A DNA stretch of 64,000 bases. Origin: Hamadaea sp013361475 (lineage in GTDB: Bacteria > Actinomycetota > Actinomycetes > Mycobacteriales > Micromonosporaceae). The stretch's first letter is position 1. Each line of letters starts with the position of its first letter. The notes beneath the pieces are model-generated. The model ran no database searches, was not told the DNA's origin, and saw only the letters and a program-made list of their open reading frames with translations. The stretch covers positions 1 through 64,000 of the forward strand of contig NZ_JBFAHM010000014.1 of the NCBI RefSeq assembly GCF_040654195.1. The letters are read 5' to 3'. Of this stretch, positions 1 through 7,363 are shown piece after piece. Both the position numbers and the translations under genes were made by a program.

Positions 1-87
1 GGTCACATTCCGAACCCGGAAGCTAAGCCCTCCAGCGCCGATGGTACTGCACCGGGGACGGTGTGGGAGAGTAGGACACCGCCGGAC
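1..87 (+). rRNA. rrf: 5S ribosomal RNA, 3' part (truncated by window edge)
   Basis: The first 87 bases match the conserved 3' two thirds of bacterial 5S rRNA: loop/helix sequence around CCGAACCCGGAAGCTAAG, then GATGGTACTGC and GGGAGAGTAGG, ending in the CGCCGGAC arm that pairs with the missing 5' end. It would be the last gene of an rrn operon whose 16S and 23S genes lie before the window. A strong terminator hairpin follows directly. Confidence 0.95.
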
Positions 88-95
88 AAACTTTC

Positions 96-129
96 AATTA
101 GGCCCTCCACTTCGGTGGAGGGCCTAATT
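96..129 (+). terminator. rrn operon terminator
   Basis: A perfect 15-bp inverted repeat (AATTAGGCCCTCCAC and its complement) closed by a UUCG tetraloop lies 8 nt after the 5S end. A short T-containing stretch follows. The stable tetraloop and position argue for a rho-independent rRNA terminator. Confidence 0.9.
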
Positions 130-166
130 GTATTTGCGTTTCCCGGGCCCGCTTAGAATGCGGATC

Positions 167-1441
167 ATGCGCCGAATCACGGGCTGGAAGAAGTACGCGT
201 TGTGGGCGGCGCTCGGCGTCGTGACCCTGGCCGCCTCCGGTGGCGTCGTGTGGCGCGTACTGGGGCCGGCTGAGGTCGTCACCACGGCGGCGTCGGCGTA
301 CCCGAATCCCTCGGTGTCGCCGACACCGGGTGCGCTGGGCGCGCTCGTCAACAGCCCGCTGATCGTCGACGACCACCTTCGGGTGTACGCCGCCAAGCGG
401 CAGATCCAGGCCGACGACCAACCGGCGTACCGATATGAGACGAGCCCCTATTGGTCGTATCGGCGCTGGCCGCAGCAGCTGATCGGGGTGGTGCATCCGC
501 CGACGGCGTCGACGTCGGGCGTACCGGTGGTCGTGGGGAGCTGGTCGGACGGCAAGCTCACCGCGATCGACGCCCGGAGCGGTCGGGTGGCCTGGGAGGC
601 GGCGGCCGACGTTCTCGGCACGGAGTATCCCGGGCGGCGTACGGGGTCGGCGGTCGTCTGGACGCCCGCAGGGCTGCTGACCGGCGTCACCAAGGCCGGC
701 TTGGGTGTCGTCGTGACGGCGAAGGAAGGCGTTACCGCCACCGACGCTGCCACAGGCGCCCGACTGTGGAGTACGCCCGCCCCCGGCTGCGCCACCCAAG
801 CGTTCACTGTCCCCAACGAGGTGGTCGTCCCCGATCGGTGTGACGGCCCCACTGTGCTGCGCCGGTTCGACTTGAGCACCGGTACGCCGACCGACCTGTC
901 CATCGAGGCGGCGAAGACGGTGACGCCGCTCGGCTGCCGCGTCGGCGTCTCCGAATGCGGCGGAGTGCGTACGCACACCGGGGCGTGGACCTGGTCGGAG
1001 GGGGCGCCGAAGCCGGCCGAAGGCCTGCGCGGGGAGACCGCTTGGCTCGCGGGGACCACGGCGATCGACGCGCCGCTCGGCGACACCGCGGACACCCGTG
1101 CACTGACCGGCAAGGATCCTGTCACGGGCGCCGTCCGGTGGACGTGGAGCGCCGTCGGGGACGACCCGTCCGACGCGCAGATCATCGCCACGACGCCGAC
1201 CCGGGTTCTCCTGCTGACCAGGGCGCGTACGCTCATCGCCCTCGACCCGGCCACGGGACGGGAACTGACCCGGGTGTCGGTTCTGATGGACCACGACCCC
1301 GACAAGCAGTACGCCGTCGGCCCGGTCGCCGCGAGCGGGGTCTACGTCGCGATCGAGCGACTGACCCTGACCGCCGCGGAGGCCGACACCGACGACGAGT
1401 ACTACTTCACGAACCGTCCGGTCCTGCTGGCGGCTACCTGA
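167..1441 (+). CDS. membrane-anchored PQQ-type beta-propeller protein
   Basis: A 424-aa protein with a short basic N-terminus, one membrane helix at about residues 10-28, and then an exported domain with repeated PQQ-like blades (for example IDARSGRVAWEA, TDAATGARLWS, KDPVTGAVRWTW, LDPATGRELTR). Such BamB-like propellers usually act as extracytoplasmic binding or scaffold modules; no catalytic residues are evident, so the role is unknown. The start is set at 167 because TAGAAT (154-159) lies 7 nt before it and there is no Shine-Dalgarno sequence, suggesting a leaderless mRNA; the in-frame ATG at 158 overlaps that hexamer. It has the same architecture as the protein at 5997-7310. It converges with the aminotransferase, 15 nt between stops. 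Confidence 0.75.
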   Translation: MRRITGWKKYALWAALGVVTLAASGGVVWRVLGPAEVVTTAASAYPNPSVSPTPGALGALVNSPLIVDDHLRVYAAKRQIQADDQPAYRYETSPYWSYRRWPQQLIGVVHPPTASTSGVPVVVGSWSDGKLTAIDARSGRVAWEAAADVLGTEYPGRRTGSAVVWTPAGLLTGVTKAGLGVVVTAKEGVTATDAATGARLWSTPAPGCATQAFTVPNEVVVPDRCDGPTVLRRFDLSTGTPTDLSIEAAKTVTPLGCRVGVSECGGVRTHTGAWTWSEGAPKPAEGLRGETAWLAGTTAIDAPLGDTADTRALTGKDPVTGAVRWTWSAVGDDPSDAQIIATTPTRVLLLTRARTLIALDPATGRELTRVSVLMDHDPDKQYAVGPVAASGVYVAIERLTLTAAEADTDDEYYFTNRPVLLAAT

Positions 1442-1456
1442 CTTGGCACTTCCTGA

Positions 1457-2503
1457 TTAGAAGGCCTTCTCGGCCGCGTTGAGGAAGGTGTCGTTCTCCT
1501 CGGGCGTGCCGATGGTGACGCGGACGCCGTCGCCCGCGAACGGGCGGACGATGACCCCGGCCTGCTCACACGCCTGGGCGAAGGCCGTCGCGCCGTCGCC
1601 CAGCGGCAGCCAGACGAAGTTCGCCTGCGACTCGGGGACGTCCTGACCCAACTTCAGCAGCGCGTCCCGGACTCGGGAGCGCTCGGCGACGACCAGGGCG
1701 GCCCGGCGGGCCATCTCCTCCTCCTGGTCCAACGCGGCGAGCGCAGCAGCCTGGGCGGCGATGTTCGTGGAGAACGGCGTGATGACCTTGCGGACCGCCT
1801 CGGCGACCTCCGGCTGCGCCACCAGGTAGCCGGCCCGGAGACCGGCCAGGCCCCACGCCTTGGAGAGCGTCCGCAGCACGACCACGTTGGGCCGGTCGCC
1901 GAACTCCACCAGACCGTCCGGCACCTCGGTGTCGGTCACGAACTCCCGGTATGCCTCGTCCAGGACGACGACGACGTCGGGGCCTACTGCGTCGAGGAAA
2001 TCGCGGAGCTCGGCCCGCCTGAGCGGCGTACCAGTCGGATTGTTGGGGTTGCAGACGATGACCAGCTTGGTGCGCGAGGTGACCGCGGCAGCCATGGCCG
2101 GCAGGTCGTGGCCGTGCGCGGCGGTGTTCGGCACGCGGACCGACGTGGCGCCGGTCGTGGCCGCGATGATCGGGTACGCCTCGAAGGACCGCCAGGAGTA
2201 GACGACCTCGTCCCCGGGCAGGCAGGTGGCCCGCATGATGTGCTCCGTCATGGCCACCGAGCCGCAGCCGGCGGCGATCCGGTCGACCGCGACGCCGAGC
2301 CGCCCGGCGAGCTTCTCGCGGAGCGCGACCACCCCGAGGTCCGGATAGCGGTGTACGCCCTGCGCGGCCTCGACGATGGCCTCGACCACGCCCGGCAGCG
2401 GGCCGTAGGGGACCTCGTTGCTGGCGAGCTTGATCGAGCCCGGCACCGTCCGCCCGGGGACGTAGCTCGGCAGTGCGGCCAGGTCGGCGCGGGTGAGATT
2501 CAT
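1457..2503 (-). CDS. pat: histidinol-phosphate/aromatic aminotransferase (HisC2/Pat type)
   Basis: A 348-aa fold-type I PLP aminotransferase. CNPNNPTG is at 151-158, DEAY at 182-185, and the PLP lysine is Lys215 in TLSKAWGLAGLRAGY. It resembles the Pat/HisC2 group that transaminates phenylpyruvate and 4-hydroxyphenylpyruvate, rather than the his-operon enzyme. Context supports this: it is the last gene of a minus-strand run with two RDD proteins just downstream of HPPD, so it could make or consume 4-hydroxyphenylpyruvate. A strong AGGAGG lies 7 nt before the ATG, and the gap to the upstream gene is 14 nt. Histidine biosynthesis cannot be excluded from sequence alone. Confidence 0.85.
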   Translation of the reverse strand: MNLTRADLAALPSYVPGRTVPGSIKLASNEVPYGPLPGVVEAIVEAAQGVHRYPDLGVVALREKLAGRLGVAVDRIAAGCGSVAMTEHIMRATCLPGDEVVYSWRSFEAYPIIAATTGATSVRVPNTAAHGHDLPAMAAAVTSRTKLVIVCNPNNPTGTPLRRAELRDFLDAVGPDVVVVLDEAYREFVTDTEVPDGLVEFGDRPNVVVLRTLSKAWGLAGLRAGYLVAQPEVAEAVRKVITPFSTNIAAQAAALAALDQEEEMARRAALVVAERSRVRDALLKLGQDVPESQANFVWLPLGDGATAFAQACEQAGVIVRPFAGDGVRVTIGTPEENDTFLNAAEKAF

Positions 2504-2517
2504 CGCGGCCTCCTCCT

Positions 2518-3321
2518 TCAGTTCAATGGTGCCTTGCGATCGGGGATGCGCACCACGAAGGTGCGGGCCAGCCGGTCATGCCAGGCCAGCCGGAGGACCG
2601 AGTCGGTCGCGATGAAGAAGTTGTCGACGATCGGCAGGATGAAGCCGAAGATGCCGCAGCAGACGTAGAGCAGGAACGGGTAGCCGAACAGCGACCAGCG
2701 CCGGAACGAGCGGCCGAAGGGCAGCCGCTCGGTGCTCTCCCAGGGGATGACCCGCAGGCCGAGCAGCATCTTGCCGAGCGTCTGACCGCGGCTGTGGGTG
2801 ACCGGCACCTCGTAGGCGAACCACAGGGCGTAGGCGATCAGGGAGATGATCAGGCCGAGTTCGCCGATCCGGCTCCAGGATTGCGTGTCCACCTCGCCGG
2901 AGCGCAGCCATTCCTGACCCAGCGCGGCCGACTCGGTGACCCACTGGAATAAGAAGTAGCCGTTGAAGATCAGGTTCAAGACGAGCAGCGCACCCAGGTC
3001 GATCGCGCGGGCGGCGAGGCGGCGGCCGGGTGAGGCGAGCGCGAGGCCGTGCGGCGTCACCGGACCCGCCGGTGGGAACGCGATGTTCTCCGGCCACCAC
3101 GGCGGCTTCACCGGCGCGTACGGGCCGTGCGGGGGCTGGCCGGGATGCGGGGGCTGGCCGGGGAAGGTGAGCGGGGGCGCGACCGCGGTCTCGACCGGCC
3201 TCGGCGCCTGCTCCGCTGTCGCGGGTTCTGCGGTCTGCTGATCGGCCCAGCCTTCGCCGTCCCAGTACCGGGTCGTGGCGGGATCGGCGGGATCGGGGTA
3301 CCACCCGGGAGCTACGGACAT
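2518..3321 (-). CDS. RDD family membrane protein with N-terminal DUF2510-like motif
   Basis: A 267-aa protein. Residues 4-30 carry the short APGWYPDP...RYWDGEGW motif typical of DUF2510 actinobacterial membrane proteins. A proline/glycine-rich linker follows, then an RDD domain (LAARAIDLGALLVLNL, later GQTLGKMLLGLRVI) with about three to four membrane helices. The function of RDD proteins is unclear; some have been linked to ion transport. It starts 4 nt after the stop of the other RDD gene and ends 14 nt before the aminotransferase, so the three are probably cotranscribed. Confidence 0.8.
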   Translation of the reverse strand: MSVAPGWYPDPADPATTRYWDGEGWADQQTAEPATAEQAPRPVETAVAPPLTFPGQPPHPGQPPHGPYAPVKPPWWPENIAFPPAGPVTPHGLALASPGRRLAARAIDLGALLVLNLIFNGYFLFQWVTESAALGQEWLRSGEVDTQSWSRIGELGLIISLIAYALWFAYEVPVTHSRGQTLGKMLLGLRVIPWESTERLPFGRSFRRWSLFGYPFLLYVCCGIFGFILPIVDNFFIATDSVLRLAWHDRLARTFVVRIPDRKAPLN

Positions 3322-3325
3322 CTCA

Positions 3326-4042
3326 TCAACCGATCTTCACTACGACGGTGCGGGCGGCCTTGTCGTGCAGGCATTGCTGAAGCGGCTTGTCCCAGAGCTG
3401 CCACAGCCCGTCGACGTAGGAGAAGAACGGGACGAGCGCGCCGCCGTGCTCCACCAGCCAACGCTTGGCGAGCATGCCGCGCGTACGCTCAGCGGCCGGG
3501 TCCACCGGGACGATCTTAAGCTTCACCACTCGCTTGCCGATCGTCTGCCCCGACCGCCAGGTGAACTCCACCAGATACAGGTAGGAGACGACCAGGTTCA
3601 CGATCAGGATGACGCCGAAGATGGCCAAGTAGCCCCAGAGCAGGCCGGTGAACTCCGAGCTGTCGATCTGGGTGGTCCCGTCGGCGGAGGTCTGGATCGT
3701 CGTGACCTCGGAGACGAAGGTGTAGACCCACCAGATCACCAGCGGGATCGCCACGATCGCCCCGATCGAGCCCATGATGAGCCCGTCGATCAGGTACGCA
3801 CCCAGCCGGCTGAAGAAGTCGGCCAGCGGCTGCCCGTTCGGCGCCAGCGGGGCCGGCTGCAGGTAGACCGGGCGTGGGTAGCCCGGCGCGTACCCAGGGT
3901 AGGTCTGCTGGGGAACCGCGTAGCCGCCCGGCGGCGGGGTCACCGGCTGGGGGGCCACTGGCGGGGCCACCGGCGTGGGCGTCGCCGGCTCGGGGGCGGA
4001 CTCGGCCGGTGGCGACGATGTGGGTCCTGTCACGGCAGACAT
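3326..4042 (-). CDS. RDD family membrane protein, proline-rich N-terminus
   Basis: A 238-aa protein: the first 75 residues are Pro/Ala/Tyr-rich and probably cytoplasmic; the rest is an RDD domain (FFSRLGAYLIDGLIMG, later GQTIGKRVVKLKIVPVDP) with about four hydrophobic segments. The reading frame is open further upstream to 4117, but that part reads through a 65-bp repeat (4081-4145), so the ATG at 4042 is preferred. It is first of a three-gene minus-strand run. It is paralogous to the next RDD protein in domain but not in N-terminus. Confidence 0.75.
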   Translation of the reverse strand: MSAVTGPTSSPPAESAPEPATPTPVAPPVAPQPVTPPPGGYAVPQQTYPGYAPGYPRPVYLQPAPLAPNGQPLADFFSRLGAYLIDGLIMGSIGAIVAIPLVIWWVYTFVSEVTTIQTSADGTTQIDSSEFTGLLWGYLAIFGVILIVNLVVSYLYLVEFTWRSGQTIGKRVVKLKIVPVDPAAERTRGMLAKRWLVEHGGALVPFFSYVDGLWQLWDKPLQQCLHDKAARTVVVKIG

Positions 4043-4080
4043 CCTGTCACGGCTCGACCACCGACGCCGCCGCCTGTTTC

Positions 4081-4145
4081 GCGCTGGATCAGGGATCTCG
4101 GCCGAATCTTGGGGCATGATTCGACCGCGATCCCTGATCCAGCGC
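4081..4145. repeat. 65-bp GATC palindrome, family R1 copy a
   Basis: Near-perfect palindrome: GCGCTGGATCAGGG at 4081-4094 pairs with the right arm ending at 4145. One of six copies in this window (21561, 45984, 50892, 55948, 61246). It lies 26 nt beyond the hpd stop codon and 38 nt before the next RDD start, as expected for a transcript-end hairpin, although no T-run follows. Confidence 0.9.
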
Positions 4146-4171
4146 TACGGGTGAAGCGGGGCAGGCCGTCG

Positions 4172-5311
4172 TCAGAGGTTTCCGCGCATGTCCTGCTCGC
4201 GCTCGATCGCCTCGAACAGGGCCTTGAAGTTGCCCTTGCCGAAGCCGAGCGAGCCGTGCCGTTCGATCAGCTCGAAGAACACGGTCGGCCGGTCCTGGAC
4301 CGGCTTGGTGAAGATCTGCAGCAGGTAGCCGTCCTCGTCCCGGTCGACCAGGATGCGGCGGGCCTTCAGCTCCTCGATCGGAACCCGCACGACGCCGATA
4401 CGCGCCCGCAGCTCCGGGTCGTCGTAGTAGGAGTCCGGCGTGGCCAGGAACTCGACCCCGGCCGCCGCCATCGCGTCCACGCTCGCCAGGATGTCGTTGG
4501 TGGCCAGCGCGATGTGCTGCGCGCCCGGGCCGCCGTAGAACTCCAGGTACTCGTCGATCTGCGACTTCCGTTTGCCGACGGCCGGCTCGTTGAGCGGGAA
4601 CTTGACCTTCCGCGTACCGTTCGCGACCACCTTCGACATCAGCGCCGAGTAGTCGGTCGCGATGTCGTCGCCGATGAACTCGGCCATGTTCGTGAAGCCC
4701 ATGACGCGGTGGTAGAACTCCACCCACTCGTCCATGCGGCCCAGCTCGACGTTGCCGACGATGTGGTCGACCGCCTGGAACCGGCGCTTGCCGGGGGCCA
4801 CGATCGGGTCGCGCGCGATGAACCCGGGCAGGAACGGGCCGGTGTAGTTCGACCGGTCGATCAGCGTGTGACGGGTGTCGCCGTAGGTCGCGACGGCGGC
4901 GTACCGGATCGAGCCGTGCTCGTCCTCGACGGTCGTCGGCTCCGTCAGGCCGACCGCGCCGGTGCTGGTGGCGTGGGCGTACGCCGCGTCGACGTCCGGC
5001 ACCTCCAGCGCGATGTCGACCACGCCGTCGCCGTGCTTGGCGTGGTGCTCGGCACCCGGCGCGGCCGCGTGCACCGCTCCCCGGAGGACGAACCGCGCCG
5101 AGCCGCTGACCAGCACGTACTCGGCGTAGTCGCGGTAGCCCTGCTCGGGGCCGCGATAGGCGACCAGGGTCATCCCGAAGGCGGTCGAGTAATAGTGGGC
5201 GGCCTGCTTGGCGTTGCCGACGAGGAACGCGACGTGGTCGACCGCTTTGACGGGGAAGACGTCCTGCTCATCGGCGGCCTCGTGGGCGGCCGGGATGGTC
5301 TGCGTGCTCAT
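4172..5311 (-). CDS. hpd: 4-hydroxyphenylpyruvate dioxygenase
   Basis: A 379-aa Fe(II) dioxygenase converting 4-hydroxyphenylpyruvate to homogentisate in tyrosine breakdown. It has two vicinal-oxygen-chelate domains. The expected iron ligands are visible: His183 (AVDHIVGN), His266 (GGPGAQHIALATND) and Glu347 (VFFELIER); the conserved C-terminal GFGKGNFKALFEAIE is intact. The ATG at 5311 is chosen because family members begin near here and because TTGCCC-N17-CACGCT ends 6 nt before it. The frame is open to a GTG at 5362. A divergent Lrp/AsnC gene suggests specific regulation. Homogentisate dioxygenase is not in the window. Confidence 0.95.
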   Translation of the reverse strand: MSTQTIPAAHEAADEQDVFPVKAVDHVAFLVGNAKQAAHYYSTAFGMTLVAYRGPEQGYRDYAEYVLVSGSARFVLRGAVHAAAPGAEHHAKHGDGVVDIALEVPDVDAAYAHATSTGAVGLTEPTTVEDEHGSIRYAAVATYGDTRHTLIDRSNYTGPFLPGFIARDPIVAPGKRRFQAVDHIVGNVELGRMDEWVEFYHRVMGFTNMAEFIGDDIATDYSALMSKVVANGTRKVKFPLNEPAVGKRKSQIDEYLEFYGGPGAQHIALATNDILASVDAMAAAGVEFLATPDSYYDDPELRARIGVVRVPIEELKARRILVDRDEDGYLLQIFTKPVQDRPTVFFELIERHGSLGFGKGNFKALFEAIEREQDMRGNL

Positions 5312-5317
5312 GGGGGT

Positions 5318-5346
5318 AGCGTGCGTCACACCGCCCGGATGGGCAA
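5318..5346 (-). promoter_or_regulatory. probable hpd promoter (leaderless)
   Basis: On the minus strand TTGCCC (5346-5341) and CACGCT (5323-5318) are separated by exactly 17 nt, and CACGCT is 6 nt from the ATG at 5311. No ribosome binding site is visible. The interval to the divergent regulator also holds a dyad around TAGTGATCACTA and TTG-TG-CAA, where an Lrp-type regulator could bind. Confidence 0.5.
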
Positions 5347-5412
5347 CCAGTACGGTGATCACTAGTCAAGTTGTGCAATCTGCCTGACCGAACCCGCGAG
5401 TAGGTGGTCAAG

Positions 5413-5892
5413 ATGCCTAGTGAGGTCGACGTCCTCGACGCCCGGTTGATCCGGCTCCTGCATGAGGAGCCGCGGATCGGCGTACTGGAGTGCGCCCGGC
5501 GCTTGGGGGTAGCCCGGGGCACCGTGCAGGCGCGGCTGGACCGGCTCCAAGCACGGGGAGTCATCACCGGATTCGGGCCGCAGCTCGACCCCGCCGCCCT
5601 CGGGTACGCCGTCACCGCCTTCGTCACGCTGGAGATCCGGCAGAGCCGGGGACATGACGCGGTGGCTGAACATCTTGTCGCCATCCCGGAGGTCCTGGAG
5701 GTGCACACGATCACCGGATCGGGCGACCTCGTCTGCCGGGTGGTGGCCCGGTCGAACGCCGATCTGCAACGGGTGATCGACGGCATCGTGGGCTACCACG
5801 CGATCGTGCGGGCCTCGACGATCATCGCGCTCGCCGAGCAGATCCCCTATCGCGTCCTGCCCTTGGTCGAGGCGGCGGCAGCAACTGGGTGA
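5413..5892 (+). CDS. Lrp/AsnC family transcriptional regulator
   Basis: A 159-aa protein with an N-terminal AsnC helix-turn-helix (LDARLIRLLHEEPRIGVLE, ARRLGVARGTVQARLDRL) and a C-terminal RAM/ligand domain (VTAFVTLEIRQ, VLEVHTITGSGDLVCRVVAR). It is transcribed away from hpd, so it most likely controls hpd and tyrosine use in response to an aromatic amino acid; that effector is inferred from context. The ATG at 5413 is chosen over the GTG at 5404, which overlaps the GTAGGTGG ribosome-binding sequence. Confidence 0.88.
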   Translation: MPSEVDVLDARLIRLLHEEPRIGVLECARRLGVARGTVQARLDRLQARGVITGFGPQLDPAALGYAVTAFVTLEIRQSRGHDAVAEHLVAIPEVLEVHTITGSGDLVCRVVARSNADLQRVIDGIVGYHAIVRASTIIALAEQIPYRVLPLVEAAAATG

Positions 5893-5907
5893 TTCGCCCC
5901 AATATCA

Positions 5908-5971
5908 CGTTGATCATGGACTCTCCTGTCACGACACGCCGCCGAGTCAACGGTCAACTTCATGATCAACG
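5908..5971. repeat. intergenic hairpin, family R3 (GATC-ended)
   Basis: CGTTGATCATG at 5908 pairs perfectly with CATGATCAACG ending at 5971. The interior includes CGACACGCCGCCGA, the complement of TCGGCGGCGTGTCG found in the hairpin at 35453-35518. It sits between the Lrp stop and the promoter of the next gene. Confidence 0.8.
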
Positions 5972-5996
5972 GGGTGGGGGCGGCTACCGTGTCCGC

Positions 5997-7310
5997 GTGG
6001 CCAAGGGGAGGTCGACCGCTTCGGGCTGGCTCGTCGCCGGCCTCCTCGTGCTGATCATCCTGGTGAGCACCGGCGTCTGGAACCCCTTCCCCGCCATCTG
6101 GAACTGGATCAACACCTCGGCCACGCTCGCCGAACCCACCCCGAAATGGCAGGAACGCCTCGGTGGGGTGCCGGTCCACGTGCTCGACGCCGACGGCACG
6201 GTCATCGTCGAACAGCGCGAATCCGTGGAGGGCCGATCCCTGGCCACCGGCGCGCACCTCTGGCAGCAGGAGGCCGACTGGACGGCATTGGCCGGGTCGG
6301 CCGGGCGTACCGTCGTCGTCACCGGCAAACTGCTCGTCAAGGGCTACCGCGTGCTCGATCCGCGTACCGGCAACCAGCTGCGCAAGAACGACAAGGCGGC
6401 GGCGGTGTGGACGTTCGCCGACGCGATGATCGACGTCACGTGCCGGACCTCGCAGGACTGCGTACTCACCGCCCGGGAACCGGCCAGCGGCGACGAGAAG
6501 TGGCGAGCCGACCTGCCCGGCGTCGGTTTCGTGCTCTTCGCCGACAACCCGGACCTGCCCGGCCTGCGCCCGTTCGAGGTCGACCAGGCCGACGGGTCGC
6601 TGACCGGATCCGGTCGCATGCCCCGCTACCTCGGCTTCCCGATCGACGACGAGATCCATCTCGTCGACACGCGTACGGGAGAGGTCGTCAACGTGCTCAA
6701 GAACGCGAAGAACGAGCGCGTCTACCTCGCCGGCGGCAGGGTCCTCCACAGCGAGGCCAAACCGATCTCCGGCGGCTGTGAGCAGCACCTCATCGCCCGC
6801 GACCCCATCACCAACCGGGTCGTCTGGCGGCTCGACGGGTTCAACCTCGGCACCATCTCCGGCGCCGCCTGCGACCAACGGTCCGAGCCGCGCGGCGCCG
6901 GGTCCGCGCTGCTCGCCACCCGGCCCGACGGGCGCCAGGTCCTGCTCGACGCGGCCGACGGCCGCCAGCTGCTCGTGGCCCCGGAAGGTGCGAAGATCAT
7001 CGCAACCGATGGCGTACGCGCAGTGCTGCGCTCCAAAGACGGCAAGACGCTGACGGCGTACCAGTTGGGCGAGCCCGACGTGTTGTGGAGCCGGAAGGCC
7101 GACCCCAAGGCGAACGTCTCCGTCACGCGTACCCATATCGTGGTCTTCGATCGGAAGCCCGACCGGATCCGCGTGCTGGCACCGGACAGCGGGCAGCCGG
7201 TCGTCGAGGCCGCGAGCGAGGCGAAGGTTTTGGCGTTGCTGCCGCAAGGGCTCCTGCTGGGCGACCACCGGGATCTCGGCCTGCTGACGTTCCCGAGCGT
7301 CCAGCCGTGA
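5997..7310 (+). CDS. membrane-anchored PQQ-type beta-propeller protein
   Basis: A 437-aa protein with a membrane helix at about residues 11-31 (GWLVAGLLVLIILVSTGVW) followed by an exported propeller with PQQ-like blades (RVLDPRTGNQLRKND, HLVDTRTGEVVNVL, ARDPITNRVVWRL). Paired cysteines in the blades (CRTSQDC, GGCEQH, AACDQ) suggest disulfides outside the cell. The GTG at 5997 is chosen: TACCGT at 5985-5990 is 6 nt upstream with no Shine-Dalgarno sequence, and the longer frame to 5889 would translate the hairpin repeat. It has the same layout as 167-1441. No enzymatic motif; function unknown. Confidence 0.78.
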   Translation: MAKGRSTASGWLVAGLLVLIILVSTGVWNPFPAIWNWINTSATLAEPTPKWQERLGGVPVHVLDADGTVIVEQRESVEGRSLATGAHLWQQEADWTALAGSAGRTVVVTGKLLVKGYRVLDPRTGNQLRKNDKAAAVWTFADAMIDVTCRTSQDCVLTAREPASGDEKWRADLPGVGFVLFADNPDLPGLRPFEVDQADGSLTGSGRMPRYLGFPIDDEIHLVDTRTGEVVNVLKNAKNERVYLAGGRVLHSEAKPISGGCEQHLIARDPITNRVVWRLDGFNLGTISGAACDQRSEPRGAGSALLATRPDGRQVLLDAADGRQLLVAPEGAKIIATDGVRAVLRSKDGKTLTAYQLGEPDVLWSRKADPKANVSVTRTHIVVFDRKPDRIRVLAPDSGQPVVEAASEAKVLALLPQGLLLGDHRDLGLLTFPSVQP

Positions 7311-7363
7311 GGTGAGGCACCGCTCCCGCTGGAGGCGACCGGCGGGTAGGTACTCTCATGTTC

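Noticed and set aside
4043..4117. N-terminal extension of the RDD protein
   Set aside because: It would translate part of the R1a repeat; an ATG at 4042 matches the start of the proline-rich domain.
3275..5365. A 696-codon plus-strand open frame opposite the RDD and HPPD genes
   Set aside because: It is antisense to clear genes, is rich in Arg/Gly/Asp/Val as expected from complementing high-GC codons, and has no domain or ribosome site.
5889..5996. Upstream extension of the second PQQ-like protein
   Set aside because: It reads through an intergenic hairpin, and the signal-anchor helix begins just after GTG 5997.
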